DNA of 64,000 nucleotides from Mesostigma viride (taxonomy: Eukaryota > Streptophyta > Mesostigmatophyceae > Mesostigmatales > Mesostigmataceae). The notes under the pieces were generated by a model that searched no databases, was not told the DNA's origin, and was given only the letters and a program-made list of their open reading frames with translations. The position numbers and the translations under genes are program-made. Each line of letters opens with the position of its first letter. Position 1 is the first letter of the stretch. The stretch covers positions 1 through 64,000 of the forward strand of contig RPFO01001913.1 in NCBI GenBank assembly GCA_009746045.1, read 5' to 3'. Shown in pieces: positions 11,436-51,517 of this stretch.

Positions 11436-12435
11436 ATGAACGATAGCCCAGGTGCGATGAAGGATAGCGATATTATGAAGGATAACGTGAGGCAGGCGAA
11501 GCGGCTGCCGATCGCCGCTCTATTTCACGCTGTAGGAGATATACTCCAGGAGACAGTAGACGACATTTCGAAGAGAAACACTAGGGCCAAGGCCATCCAG
11601 GGGGGGCGGCAACACATGCCGACATCGTCTCCTCCTCCTCCTCGTCAGATGAGGATGACGAGGAGGAGGAGCGTGTTCAGACGCAGTTCGACGATGGCAA
11701 AATCGACAGGTTTACTGGAGTCAAGTTCGAAGCAGGCTCGCTTCACGTCAAGACCATGTTTTCAGATGCGACACAGGCATGGCTCCCTATGTCTAAAATC
11801 GATATTCAGTATGACGCGCGCATGCGCGATTTCCTCAAGAATTTCAGAGGGAGCCCTGGAAACGGCAATGGCAACAAGGTGACGGCCAAGATGGCGCGTG
11901 ATTCATGGCGTGAGCACGTCCGGCATGAGGAGTGTCTCCAGGGACAGGAGGTGGTCGATGTGGGCGAGGAAGCCCCTCCCATGCAATGGGAGGTTGTGGT
12001 GAAGAAGGAGGAGGGATCCACTCCCTCCTCAAAGAGGGCAATGAAGTCCCCCCGGTGGGACGACGCGTAAAGCTAACAAAGATCACGCCGAGCCCGGCGG
12101 ACAGGTCATTCGCTATCAAGAAGACCCCCGTCCCTTCCCAGAAGACTGCAGCCGGTGCTGAGGAGAAGCCTGCACCCAGTGCTGGAAAGAAGACTGCACC
12201 CGCCAGCGAGGAGGAGAAGCCTGCACCTGTCACTCCTGTGGAGGAGCCAGCAGCTGGGCAGGAGAAGCCAGCAGCTGGGCAGGGTTCAGGGAGCAAGCCT
12301 GTCCCTAGTAACGCTCAAGTTGCTGCTGGACTAGACACCCTGCAGAGGATGTTGAACCACATGGCGACTATGGGGTTCACACCCGCTCAAATCGCAGAGA
12401 GCATGGCCGCCCAGGCCGCCCAGAAGAAGACGTAG
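11436..12435 (+). CDS. Gene A, right copy: acidic, Lys/Ala/Pro-rich protein, frame broken twice
   Basis: Mirror of 2301-3300. Breaks at the seven-G run 11600-11606 and the six-C run 12048-12053; each is closed by one more base, after which coding character continues unbroken. AATAAA at about 12477 and 12486 follows the stop at 12435. Function unknown. Confidence 0.6.
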
Positions 12436-12713
12436 ACATTTGGTGGCTTGACAGTTCATGAAGGACAGCTGTTTTTGAATAAATGAATAAAGCAATGGAC
12501 ACTGTTTGCATTATTGAGTCATTTCATGGCATCACAATGTGTACTTGGATTTTATTATGAATAATAATGAATGGATTGCACACATGTCCATGCACCCCCA
12601 CGGGATTGTGATGTTAGGCTGGCTACTGTCACACCCTGGCCACTTGTGATGATTTTCCCGTGGATCCATGTGTCCCAGGTGCCCACCCTTGGGGTCACCT
12701 TGGGTTTTTGTAG

Positions 12714-13215
12714 CACAAGCCCTGGCACGTACACGACCTTAGCGACCACCGCGGCCCCAGCGACTCAGGACTAGACGCCCCAGCTTAGGGGATTACAGCA
12801 GCAGTAGTGTAGAATTAATAGGTAGACCGTGGCCTTGTACATGCCCGCCTACTACAGGCCCTATACCAGCTGATGCCTAGCATTTTTATTCATGTACATG
12901 TGTGCCTATGATGTGCCACACTCCAGATGATGCCTAGCTTTATTTAATTATGCTGTGCCCACGCAGAGAGCTGCTCTCTGCTGAGATGCCACGCTCTAGC
13001 TTTTGTATAGCGCTATGCTGATCTTCCCCCCCATGACAGGCCCCCCCCTAGCTGGGCATAGCTTGATAGATCATGGGGCTGCAGCCTGCAGGTGCCCTGG
13101 GGCACCCCGAGCAAGTGTCGTTTACATTCCCACCCTTGCAGGAAGTAGCCTAGAATGTATTATAGGCCATATGCCCCTTCTCAAGGGCTATGTGCTACAT
13201 ATACTCATAACGGAG
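12714..13215 (+). mobile_element. 3' end of an ORF1-type retroelement, truncated at the palindrome edge
   Basis: Starts with the last codons of the ORF1 found at 54280-54337 (ending in CCCCAGCTTAG) and continues through the same 3' untranslated region (GATGTGCCACACTCCAGATG, GAGAGCTGCTCTCTGC, CATATGCCCCTTCTCAAGGG) to a GTGCTACATATACTC end. The truncation coincides with the last palindromic base. Confidence 0.75.
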
Positions 13216-13254
13216 TTATGGTCCGTATTAATTAATTCATTAATTACCCACGGG

Positions 13255-13535
13255 AACATGCTCATTAATACACTTATTGCTTGTCAAAGGCTAGCATTAC
13301 CCCCGAAAAACGCAGGGAGGGAGGGCAAGAAAAGAAAAGAGTCCGACCATAGCGATCGAGGTGGGTTTGCTTTTGTATTTTTTGCGTGTCACGCGGCCTT
13401 GGCCTGGACGGCATTTTTTTCCACGCGAATTTTGCGTCTGAACAAATGACGCAAACTGGCGTTCTAATTTCCGGCGCCCCGGCTTACGTAAGTTTGCCCG
13501 GGCTATTAGGCCACATATTGCGTTATAGAAATTAA
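13255..13535. mobile_element. ~280-bp interspersed repeat, copy 1
   Basis: Matches 46905-47175 in reverse orientation with visible divergence. Shared blocks include CTTACGTAAG, GACGCAA and GCAAGCAATAAGTG in the two orientations. Non-coding; probably a short non-autonomous element. Confidence 0.6.
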
Positions 13536-13549
13536 TTAATGAATAAAAA

Positions 13550-13720
13550 ACGTGCTCCCTTTGGGGACTCACGGAGCACCGGAGTGCTCTCAATCCCTGT
13601 ATATACACAGCAGGAAAAGGGGCAGAAACTCCCGCCCCTTTCCTTCATGCCAGAGGCATGCCACAGCAGCAATCGGATCAGCAATCGGCAAGGTGAGCAG
13701 GACTGGTGGAGGAGCCCCCT
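13550..13720. repeat. GTGCTCCC hairpin repeat, copy 1
   Basis: Begins GTGCTCCCTTTGGGGAC...GGAGCACC (stem-forming), then CCCTGTATATACACAGCAGG and a block around CCTTTCCTTCATGCCAGAGG. Related copies at 47270-47360 and 50400-50520. AATTAATT precedes it. Confidence 0.55.
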
Positions 13721-13827
13721 TGTCCCGTGAATGGGGAAGGCGGTGCCAACCCAGGTGCCCTGCTCACTCGGCATATTCAAGTGTCTAGTTCATAGTCCCT
13801 CGGCATAGTCAAGTCTCAAGCTCATGT

Positions 13828-15082
13828 TCACTCGGCCTGCCCAGGCGTGGAGTTCATGTTTGCAATCACAGCGAGCCCCGCATTGATCTTGTTGCGCAGC
13901 TCCTCCGCCGTGGGCTTGGGCTCCTGCGGCTCGCTGCCACCCGCCCACACATTCACGCGGATGAGGTCGGTCTCAGGGTCGCCGTTGGAGACAAAGACCT
14001 TCACATTGGGCACGCCTTCGTCCAGGATGGCCAGGTTGATCGCCAGCTGCATGCCCTCTGGTGATGATGATGAGGGGGGAGGAATGGTTGGGGTAAGGAC
14101 AGGGGTTAGGGCGGAAGTGATGGAGGATTCAGGGCGGGGGTGAGGGACGGGGATGAGGGAGGATTCGAGCGAAGGGGAGGGAGTGGGTGACCGATTGGGA
14201 GAGAGGCGGGGAATGAGGGCGGGGGTAAGGCGGGGATAAGTACATGAAGGGGGGTGGGATGATAAGGGGGAGACAAGAGGAAAGGCGGAATGAGCTAGAG
14301 AATGGAGGGCAAGGAGAGTAGGTTGCAGTTAAAAGAGGGCAGGAGGAGAAGCGTGGAGCGGTGTTATTGCGTGATACGATGAAAAGGCACGAGAGCAAGA
14401 TCCGGCCATACATAACGATATTACATTTTCCCGTCAGGTAGCCACCGCCTTGTGTGTTGGTCTGGCTTTTGCAATTGACCGAATGTATTCAAACCCGCAC
14501 AAGCACATTAGCTCAACCAGTTTGAACCCGGCAATATGCCTACTGATGGATCGTCGTTTAGCAGCCGGGCGAAAAAAGCTCGCAATGAAGCAGTAGCGGT
14601 TCACAGTGCCTTCCGTGGGATGGGGGATGCGTCCAGTAAGACAACCACGCTGACGGTGAAAAGCTAGGCCGCATTCGATGTGACATGCCAACGGCCGAGT
14701 TGAAACCGAGAAAGGACTCGGAAGTTATGTACCGATATACGAAGAAAGCTTGCTTACTTATGTCAGTCTGCACCTACCAATAAAATGATTTTGCTTTTTG
14801 AGGTGAAACAGAGCCTGCATATTCAACACAACATATCCAGGTACCTTCTTCGTCGATATTGACGCCGCCAAGCTTCGGTGTTCCGGTAAAATCCTGCGCA
14901 AATTCCTGGAATATCGGGATGAACTCCTGGCATTCCTCGCACATTGGCGAGTAAAACTCAACAATCCAAGTACTGCCAGAGCATTTCACGAGCTCATCAA
15001 AGTTGCTGATGTCCAAATTTACAATTTCAGCAGCCTGGCAGCAAAAGATGCTGACGAGGATCAAAGACAACCTGATCATCAT
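13828..15082 (-). CDS. Secreted thioredoxin-fold (PDI-like) protein, two exons
   Basis: Exon 1 is 15082-14845, exon 2 is 14057-13828; the intron is GTACCT...CACCAG, phase 1, 787 bp; product 155 residues. An N-terminal hydrophobic segment (residues 1-18, ending QAA) looks like a signal peptide. The thioredoxin fold follows: the FYSPMCEEC active-site region, a NIDEE strand, then a VPNVKVF strand carrying the expected cis-proline. The active site is CEEC instead of the CGHC usual in PDI, so redox potential should differ. There is no KDEL-type ER retention signal; the tail is Pro/Glu/Ala-rich. Exon phases match and the second exon completes the fold, which supports the join. ATGs at 15124 and 15100 are alternatives, but 15082 gives the best signal peptide. 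Confidence 0.7.
14058..14844 (-). other. Intron of the PDI-like gene
   Basis: Spliced region between the two exons. The part next to exon 2 (about 14070-14340) is purine-rich on the plus strand (GGGGGAGG-type), so strongly pyrimidine-rich on the gene strand. No other exon could be fitted. Confidence 0.5.
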
Positions 15083-15403
15083 TTTGCCTGGACGCACCAT
15101 TCCCTGACGCCGATATAAGGACACACCTTTCCGATGCCTATATCAAGCGTCCATTCTGCGCCGCTATGCAAGTGCCTAGTACAAAACTCGTCGTGTTTTT
15201 TTGCAACGCTTTGCAACGAGAAACTGCAGCCCTCAATGTAGAGGCACTCAGCTTCAAAAAGCACCTTTTGGGGGGCGTAGTGCTGGTTTGTATATTATGG
15301 ACCACTACCTAGTCCACTCATGACCATTGCCTCGGTCAGGCGTCATGTCGTGGCTTTCAGCACCACAGCGCCATTGCGTCACATGAATACAACTAGAGTC
15401 AGA

Positions 15404-15943
15404 CTAGAGTAATGAAATATTTTGAACGGACGCCGGACGACCAGTTGATGCAATGTTGATGCCCAAACAACTTGGCATCATGTCCGTTTGCATTCCGTCC
15501 AAAATCAGTCTCCAGGTCTCAAGAATATTACCCTGGTGAACGGAGACTGAAACCAGAGGAAACCAGTTTGACCTTGCAGGCTTGCACCGAATGCGTGGCA
15601 CAGTGGCACTCAGCGTGGCACGGTTGACCCAGGTTGACCCCGCATCCCATGTTTGCTGCAGCCCGTGGCCCACGGCCCAGTTCCACCAGCGCGTGGGTTC
15701 AATCCGCAAGCCGGCGCGGCGCTTAGCCTTGCATGTGCCATATGCCAGAATGATATCGCTGTGGTAGCGTATGTATCTTTTATTGTAAACGTCGTATGAT
15801 ACAGTACAGTAATTGCAGCGAGCGACAACGTCTTGGCACGCAAGCTTTGTGAAGTTGTTCGGAAACAACGTTGTCTCCGCAGGCGCTATGGTGCAACAGA
15901 CGCAAATTTGCAATAGCACAGGATAAAAACATGACGACGACAT
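15404..15943 (-). CDS. Possible secreted cysteine-containing protein
   Basis: Single open frame of 179 residues with a plausible N-terminal signal peptide (about residues 1-22, hydrophobic, ending IAPA) and several Cys in the mature part, including CNYC and RCKP. Not recognised. It is divergent from the large WD40 gene, with about 350 bp between their starts. TTTTAAATG lies just upstream of the ATG. It could be a chance frame; the signal-like start and lack of low complexity argue for a gene. Confidence 0.4.
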   Translation of the reverse strand: MSSSCFYPVLLQICVCCTIAPAETTLFPNNFTKLACQDVVARCNYCTVSYDVYNKRYIRYHSDIILAYGTCKAKRRAGLRIEPTRWWNWAVGHGLQQTWDAGSTWVNRATLSATVPRIRCKPARSNWFPLVSVSVHQGNILETWRLILDGMQTDMMPSCLGINIASTGRPASVQNISLL

Positions 15944-16297
15944 GACAACACATTTAAAATAATAGGCAAGAGGGGCAAATTTCGTTGCGGGTGGCCAGGA
16001 ATGTCTCCCTTGTCGTTGTTATGATGTGTCTCATAGCATATCATGGTGGGGATAATTTACTCGCGCAGTAAATTGGGGGCTTCTGATAAATGTTAGGATC
16101 TGGCAATGCCATAGAGCTGTTTGTACACACCGTTGGTAGGTATTTTTATGGCTAAATGCATTAATTTACGTTCAGTCGATGATCGGGAAATTACGTGACC
16201 CTGGAGAATGTTGGTGAGGATAATAAATACGACTTTTACGAGCCCGTGGAGCTGAGCAGTGTTAATTAGGTCAAAGCGTTTGGCAGCTCAACTATTT
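15944..16297. promoter_or_regulatory. Probable promoter region before the WD40 gene
   Basis: No coding sequence. AT-rich, with GATAATAAATACG near 16218 and ACTATTTATG at the start codon. Probably serves both divergent genes. Confidence 0.35.
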
Positions 16298-46240
<29,943 letters not shown>

Positions 46241-46440
46241 ATGCACCCCAGAGCCCTGGGCGATCTGTAACTGAAAATTTGACCTGACCCACCCGGCTGC
46301 ATGGTGTGGAGGTTAAAGTGTTGACGCGTCATGTAGGTTGTAAGCCAGATCAAACCTGTGACGTGTTCATTCCTTGCTAGGGCTAGATCTTGAGTGTATA
46401 TATTCCGGAAGTCGACGCCGCCGAAGGCACTTATTTGAAC

Positions 46441-46526
46441 GATATCAGATAACACGGTTTGAGCTACCATGGTCCGGATTCTCCCGATTTCTGGCCTGCG
46501 CTGGTTGTCTCCTTGATATCAGATAA
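46441..46526 (+). mobile_element. 62-bp micro-insertion with 12-bp target duplication
   Basis: GATATCAGATAA at 46441-46452 and 46515-46526 flanks 62 bp ending CTGGTTGTCTCCTT, 200 bp after the WD40 stop codon. Looks like a severely 5'-truncated insertion. Confidence 0.7.
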
Positions 46527-46904
46527 ACAGTATTCAATAACGAAATTGTAATTTTTAAAGAAGCTAGCCCAAGCGAAGATAGTTCCGCGGTATTCCCATA
46601 ATATTTGAAAAAAAATTGATATCCCAAAATATCCCCAGGGCCCCCGTGCATGGATCCCATTAATTTCGTGGTTCTCTGAACATAGTTTCTTTATAGTGAG
46701 ATGGAAGGGTAGCCGCTATAGCTAGGTTATAGGGTTCACATGAAATACCTTTTGAGGCCAGTGCGACCTGATCCGGATCAGTCGTGGCCAAAGCTTTGGC
46801 CAGTTTTTCTTGGCCAGGTGGCAGGAGCTACGTTGAGATATAAACCTGCCACTGTCTAGGTTTCTTTGTTAATGGCGTAGTGATTAACTAGATCTAGATT
46901 CTTT

Positions 46905-47175
46905 CTCTCACGCAATATGTGACCTAATAGCCCCGGCAGCCTTACGTAAGCTGCCGGCACTTAGGACGCCACATTGCGTCATTTGTTCCTGAAGACGCAA
47001 CATTTGCGTGGCGAAAAAAATGCCGTCCGGGCCAAGGCCGCAGGACACGCGAAAAAGTACAAAACCAAACCCACCTAGCTAAGGTCGGCCTCTTTTCTTT
47101 TCCCGCCCACCCTCCCTGCGTGTTTGGGGGTAAGGCTAGCCTTTAGCAAGCAATAAGTGTTCCCATGAGCATCGG
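46905..47175. mobile_element. ~280-bp interspersed repeat, copy 2 (inverted)
   Basis: Reverse-oriented relative of 13255-13535. Confidence 0.6.
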
Positions 47176-47269
47176 CGGCCGGGATGTGGCCTGCCTTTTG
47201 TATGTGCTCCACTCATTGTTTTAACCGGTTACCCTGGAGTTCCACGGTTAATAGAATATTAATTAATTA

Positions 47270-47360
47270 AAACATGTGCTCCCGTTAAGGGAGTCATGGA
47301 GCACCGGGGTGCTTTTAATCCCTGTATATGCACAGCAGTAGTGTATATAGCATTATATAG
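47270..47360. repeat. GTGCTCCC hairpin repeat, copy 2
   Basis: GTGCTCCCGTTAAGGGAGTC, GGAGCACC and CCCTGTATATGCACAGCAG, preceded by ATTAATTAATT. Same family as 13550-13720. Confidence 0.55.
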
Positions 47361-47398
47361 CAGCCCCATTCGCCTTAGCTCCCAGCCACTACCGAGCG

Positions 47399-48083
47399 GT
47401 GGCGCTCCGGCACCAGCTATTTGCCCCGCAGCCTCTTGTTCCGGCCGGGCGGCCTTGTGGTAGCTGTGGGCAGCCGCTGGATCCCACGGGGACTCACTAC
47501 CTTGCCTGCATGGGGGGCCAACAGAATCAGAATTGGTATTTGTATTTGCACACTGTCCTCCTGACGGTGGTGCTCGCCATGGTTCGGTCGGTTTTCCCCC
47601 ACGCGAACATGCGGTCCGAGGATGCGGATGGCGCTGCCTTCTATTCCCCCAACCACTGCCGGCCTGACATCGTGGTGCTGGACTTTGAGGGGGGTGGCCG
47701 GCATCTGCTTATTGACGTTTTGGTGGCGCGGCCCTTGGCTCTTAGCCACGTGGCTGGGGCCTCCCTCACGGCAGGTTACACCGTCGGCGGACCGGGCGGA
47801 GCGGGCCAAGCTCCTGGCCTACGGCGACGTCGGGCACCATCGTGTGGTGCCCTTTGTCCTGGAGGAGTTTGAGGCCATCGGGCCCCTGACCTCCGCCTTC
47901 TTCAAGGAGTGTTGCCGGCTATGGGAGGACCGGCTGGACCTGGAGGGCCAGCGGGCCCCATGGTCGGCGCGGACCTGGACGTCATATTGGCGTCAGCGCT
48001 TGTCGGTGGCGCTGACTCGGGCCATGGCTGACATCATGCTCCGCCGTACGCGGGCTGATTTTGCGGTGCAGCAGGGCTATTAG
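47399..48083 (+). pseudogene. Non-LTR retrotransposon fragment: restriction-like endonuclease end
   Basis: C-terminal part of a retrotransposon polyprotein. CGSC...H...C fits the CCHC zinc motif placed before restriction-like endonucleases of R2/CRE-type elements, and RPDIVVLDF with LLIDVLVARP fits their PD-(D/E)xK core. The frame changes once near 47775, not at a homopolymer, and continues as ERAKLLAYGDV...VPFVLEEFEAIGP to a stop at 48083. No reverse transcriptase precedes it here, so the copy is 5'-truncated and dead. Confidence 0.65.
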
Positions 48084-48229
48084 GTTCCTCCCGTTACTAA
48101 GGCGTTTCCATTGGTCTTATCGTAGTATAGAGCTAATTGACATGGCTCTGTATATAGGTTTATAGCTGGGCGTTTGCTTTGGTTTGAGTGATTTCACTCT
48201 GCTGTAAGTAATTATATTTTTATATTATA

Positions 48230-48510
48230 TATGGCAGTTTGCCTCCTACGGCAATGTGGGGCCCCACCGGGTCATCCCCTTTGTCCTTGAGGAGTTCGGG
48301 GCCATGGGCCCCAAGACAGCGGAGTTTTTCCACGAGTGCTGCCAGCGCCGTGAAGACCGCCTCGACCTCGAGGGTCAGACCGCCCCGTGGTCGGCCCGCA
48401 CGTGGTCCTCGTATTGGCGGCAGCGTCTGTCACTCGCCCTCACTCGCACCGTGGCTGATGTGTTATTCCGCCGCACCCGGGCCGACTTTGTCGCGACCCA
48501 CGCGGTCTAG
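48230..48510 (+). pseudogene. Second, related retrotransposon C-terminus
   Basis: Encodes SYGNVGPHRVIPFVLEEFG and WSARTWSSYWRQRLSLALTR, a clear homologue of the last ~90 residues at 47800-48083 but diverged. A separate 5'-truncated insertion or an old tandem duplicate. Confidence 0.65.
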
Positions 48511-48871
48511 ATTCCTTCCAGGCCTGCATGGTGGGCCGGCAGCGCTGTTGCTGCGTGTAGTTTTGTGATGTATAGTTAGTTGTACCTTGTGCCGCTGGCG
48601 TGATCCTTGGATGTCTGTGTCAGATTACTATTAATTTCTTCAGGGTTATTCTCCCTGAGTTATCGGTTTTTTCCTTATGTTGCATGCCTATCTCACCTCC
48701 GTAATCTATCATTCTCAATGAATATATAGCAGTACGGTGTAGCTTAGCCTAGCACGTGGCGCTCACGCCTACGCGCATGTGCGCCTATGATCAATGGGAC
48801 TCCCCATTAATCAATTAATTAAACTCGTGTACGTCCCGTTGGGGAGTCACGGAGCATTAACCCTGGTCAGT

Positions 48872-48903
48872 GGATGGATGGATGGATGGATGGATGGATG
48901 GAT
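48872..48903. repeat. GGAT microsatellite
   Basis: Eight GGAT units; with its flank (CCTACCGGTCTAA) it matches 54800-54895 in reverse. Confidence 0.9.
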
Positions 48904-49129
48904 GGGTACACGCAATCCTACCGGTCTAAGCTAGCTACAATCTAATATCAACAACAACAAAAAAATCCTATTCTATATCTATGGTGCTCGCGACCCTAGG
49001 GGTCTTGTCTAGTGCATGCCTCCCGCGTTTGCAAACACGCTCCTTCCCCACTGCAGGGGGGTTGTTGTCCTCTATAGAGGGCCAACTGGGACCAGGATAT
49101 GACCTGGGCCCACTTATTGGCCTTGCCCC

Positions 49130-50090
49130 ATCATCTTATCCACATCACGGAGGGGCCTAGGCCCCCCATGTCCTCTACGAGCTTCTCTTTGAAGGTGCGG
49201 GCCTTGCGGCGTCTAGCATGACGGGGCCCGGCCCACGGAACGTGAGGAGGTGCCGGCCCGGCTGCCAGGGCGGGGCGCAGCCCTGCAGAGGGGGGCCACG
49301 TGAGGTGTCTACCTGGTTGGTGCGAGCTAAGTGCCCTACTACTGCAGCAGGCGCCGCTGCTTGATGGTGCTGGTTGTCTCCTTGATAAGTGGCATGCCGA
49401 GGTACAAGTCCTCCTAATGGCGGACATGGGCAGTGTATCCTATGTACAAGGAAAATTGACCGCAGCATGTTGGTGACCGCGCCATCCAACTTGCTGGCAA
49501 GCCGGTCATCGGCGGTGAGAGTCCACGTTTCGGCCCCGTACGTCAGAACACTGGTCGAGGGAGGACCAGGACCTTAAACAGGTCCTGTTTCTCTATAGCT
49601 TGCCCAAGGGCTTGCGCCACAGGGCCCGGTATTGGCGTAAAGCGTGCCATGCAGGCGAGTGAGATCCGAAATACGGGCGGTGGTCCACATCGGCCTCGCA
49701 GCTGGGGAGTAAGCTATACCCAGCAACTTGATGCGGTCCCGATACAGGACTCGAGAGCCATCTTGAAAGTAGAAAGAGGGCCGGGCGGTGGCTTCGAGTG
49801 AGCCCAGTCGCCGGCCAGAGCCTCTGCCTTCTTGCTGACCTCAAGCCGGCCCCACCGCACGGGCCTCGATTGCTAGGCAGTCACTGGCCACGTCTGCACG
49901 TGCTCAGTGCCTCAAAGAGGGTGGTGTCGGATGCATAGATGATGTCCGCGCCAGCCGAATCTCCCGGTTTTCGCCCCACCATGCCATTAAATCGTTGGCG
50001 ACCAGGTGCACCCCTGGTTCCCTACCCACAATGCGGGCAAACCGCTTGCGCGCCTGAATCATTACGTATTCGACCATCCCCATGGATGAT
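49130..50090 (-). pseudogene. Reverse-transcriptase fragment of a non-LTR element
   Basis: On the minus strand near 49950-49905 the frame reads DIIYASDTTLFEALS, a degenerate form of the reverse-transcriptase YxDD motif (here YASD). Further fragments in other frames extend to about 49130. Several frame changes mean it is dead. The plus strand carries a TGGTTGTCTCCTTGATA block at 49370-49386. Confidence 0.45.
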
Positions 50091-50094
50091 GCGT

Positions 50095-50400
50095 TAAGAA
50101 TTTAGCCAAGCTCTGCCTACGCAGAGAGCTACTCTCTGCTGAGAAGCCATGCCCTTAGTAGCCCTTGTTTAGCCATGATGATCTTCCACCCTATGGATCC
50201 GCACCTTATAGTTAGGTGCTGGAATACATAGTGGTGCAGGTGCACTCAGGGTGCACCCAGAGCAGGTGTAGTTTACACCCTACCCTTGCAGTAAGTAGAC
50301 CAGAAAGTATCACAAGCCATCATATCAAGGAGACAACCATAATATGCCCCTTCTCAGGGATATGTGCTACATGTACTCCCAACGGAGATATGTTACCATT
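50095..50400 (+). mobile_element. 3' untranslated end of the ORF1-type retroelement, another copy
   Basis: Contains GCAGAGAGCTACTCTCTGC, GATGATCTTCC, CCCTTGCAG and ATATGCCCCTTCTCAGGG, as at 12900-13200, and is diverged. It is interrupted at about 50320-50345 by a short block with ATCAAGGAGACAACCA. Confidence 0.6.
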
Positions 50401-50888
50401 TAATTTAATTTTTAATATGCACAGATGCAGGAAAAGGGGCAAAACCCCCGGCCCCTTTCCTTCATGCCAGAGGCATGCCACAGCAGCAATCGGATAAACG
50501 ATCCGGCAAATTCTGTGGGTACAATAAGACCCGCATGAGCATAGCAATGATGATCGACAAGGAGAGCGTGGGCAAGCAAGCTGAGCGAGGCGATGGACTG
50601 TAGCATGACTGGCTGTGCTATATTGCTAAGCTATAAAATGGTATGGCGCGGGTAATGTCGACTGTGCATTAGCGTTGCACGTGGCAGAAGGTGTCCAGGT
50701 ATACGATGATCGAGGCTAGGCATACATGGTGTTTTATCAAGCTAGGAGACAACCAGTTTTATAATTTCTTTTAATTTCCGTGTCTCCCCAACGGGCCGGG
50801 GCACGAGTTTGATGATTTTTTTATTTTTTTATTCATATTAATTTTATTTATTTATTGACTAGACCCCTTCTGCTCCGGTTCCGACCTA

Positions 50889-50996
50889 AATTAAAAATTA
50901 AAAATTAAAAATTAAAAATTAAAAATTAAAAATTAAAAATTAAATATTAAAAATTAAAAATTAAAAATTAAAAATTAAAAATTAAAAATTAAATTA
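50889..50996. repeat. TTAAAAA heptamer array
   Basis: About 15 tandem 7-bp AAAAATT units. Confidence 0.95.
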
Positions 50997-51099
50997 TACC
51001 ATGCCTCCGTTGGGAGATCATGTAGCACATATTCCTTGCCACGAGCCACGAGCCACGAGGTAGTACCATAGCCATTGAATTGAATTGAATTGTAACATA

Positions 51100-51517
51100 A
51101 CTCCGTTGGGAGTATATGTAGCACATAGCCCTTGAGAGGGGGCATATGGCCTATCATACATCCTAAGCTACTTCCTGCAAGGGTGGGGATGTAAAGGACC
51201 CTTGCTCTAGGTGCACCAGGGCACTTGCATCCCCATGATCTTCAAGCTATGCCCAGCGAAGGGGGAGCCTGTCATGGGGGGGAAGATCAGCAGAGCTATA
51301 CAAAAAGGCTAGGGCATGGCGTCTCAGCAGAGAGTTACTCCCTGCATGGGCACAACATAGCTAAATAAAGCTAGGCATCATCTGGAGTGTGGCACATCAT
51401 AGGCACACATGTACATGATTAAATAAAGCGTGTGGCTTAGCTAGGATAGTGCCTCTAGGAGGCGTACATGTACATGGCCACGGTCTATCTATTCTACACT
51501 ACTACTGCTGTATTCCC
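51100..51517 (-). mobile_element. 3' untranslated region of retroelement copy i
   Basis: Reverse complement of the 3' region at 12780-13215, ending outward at ACTCCGTTGGGAGTATATG. Confidence 0.7.

Larger units (their letters stand above)
2023..12713. repeat. 10.7-kb palindrome, arms ~5.35 kb, no spacer
   Basis: The left arm (2023-7368) is repeated as its reverse complement in the right arm (7369-12713). Coordinates of paired bases sum to 14737 from the centre out to about 4552, then to 14736, because the left arm has seven G at 4552-4558 where the right has six C at 10179-10184. One further mismatch was found (2224 versus 12512). The centre is GGGCGCCC at 7365-7372. The arms carry three genes each. 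Identity this high means very recent inverted duplication, active gene conversion, a hairpin chromosome end read through, or a chimeric long read. Confidence 0.95.
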
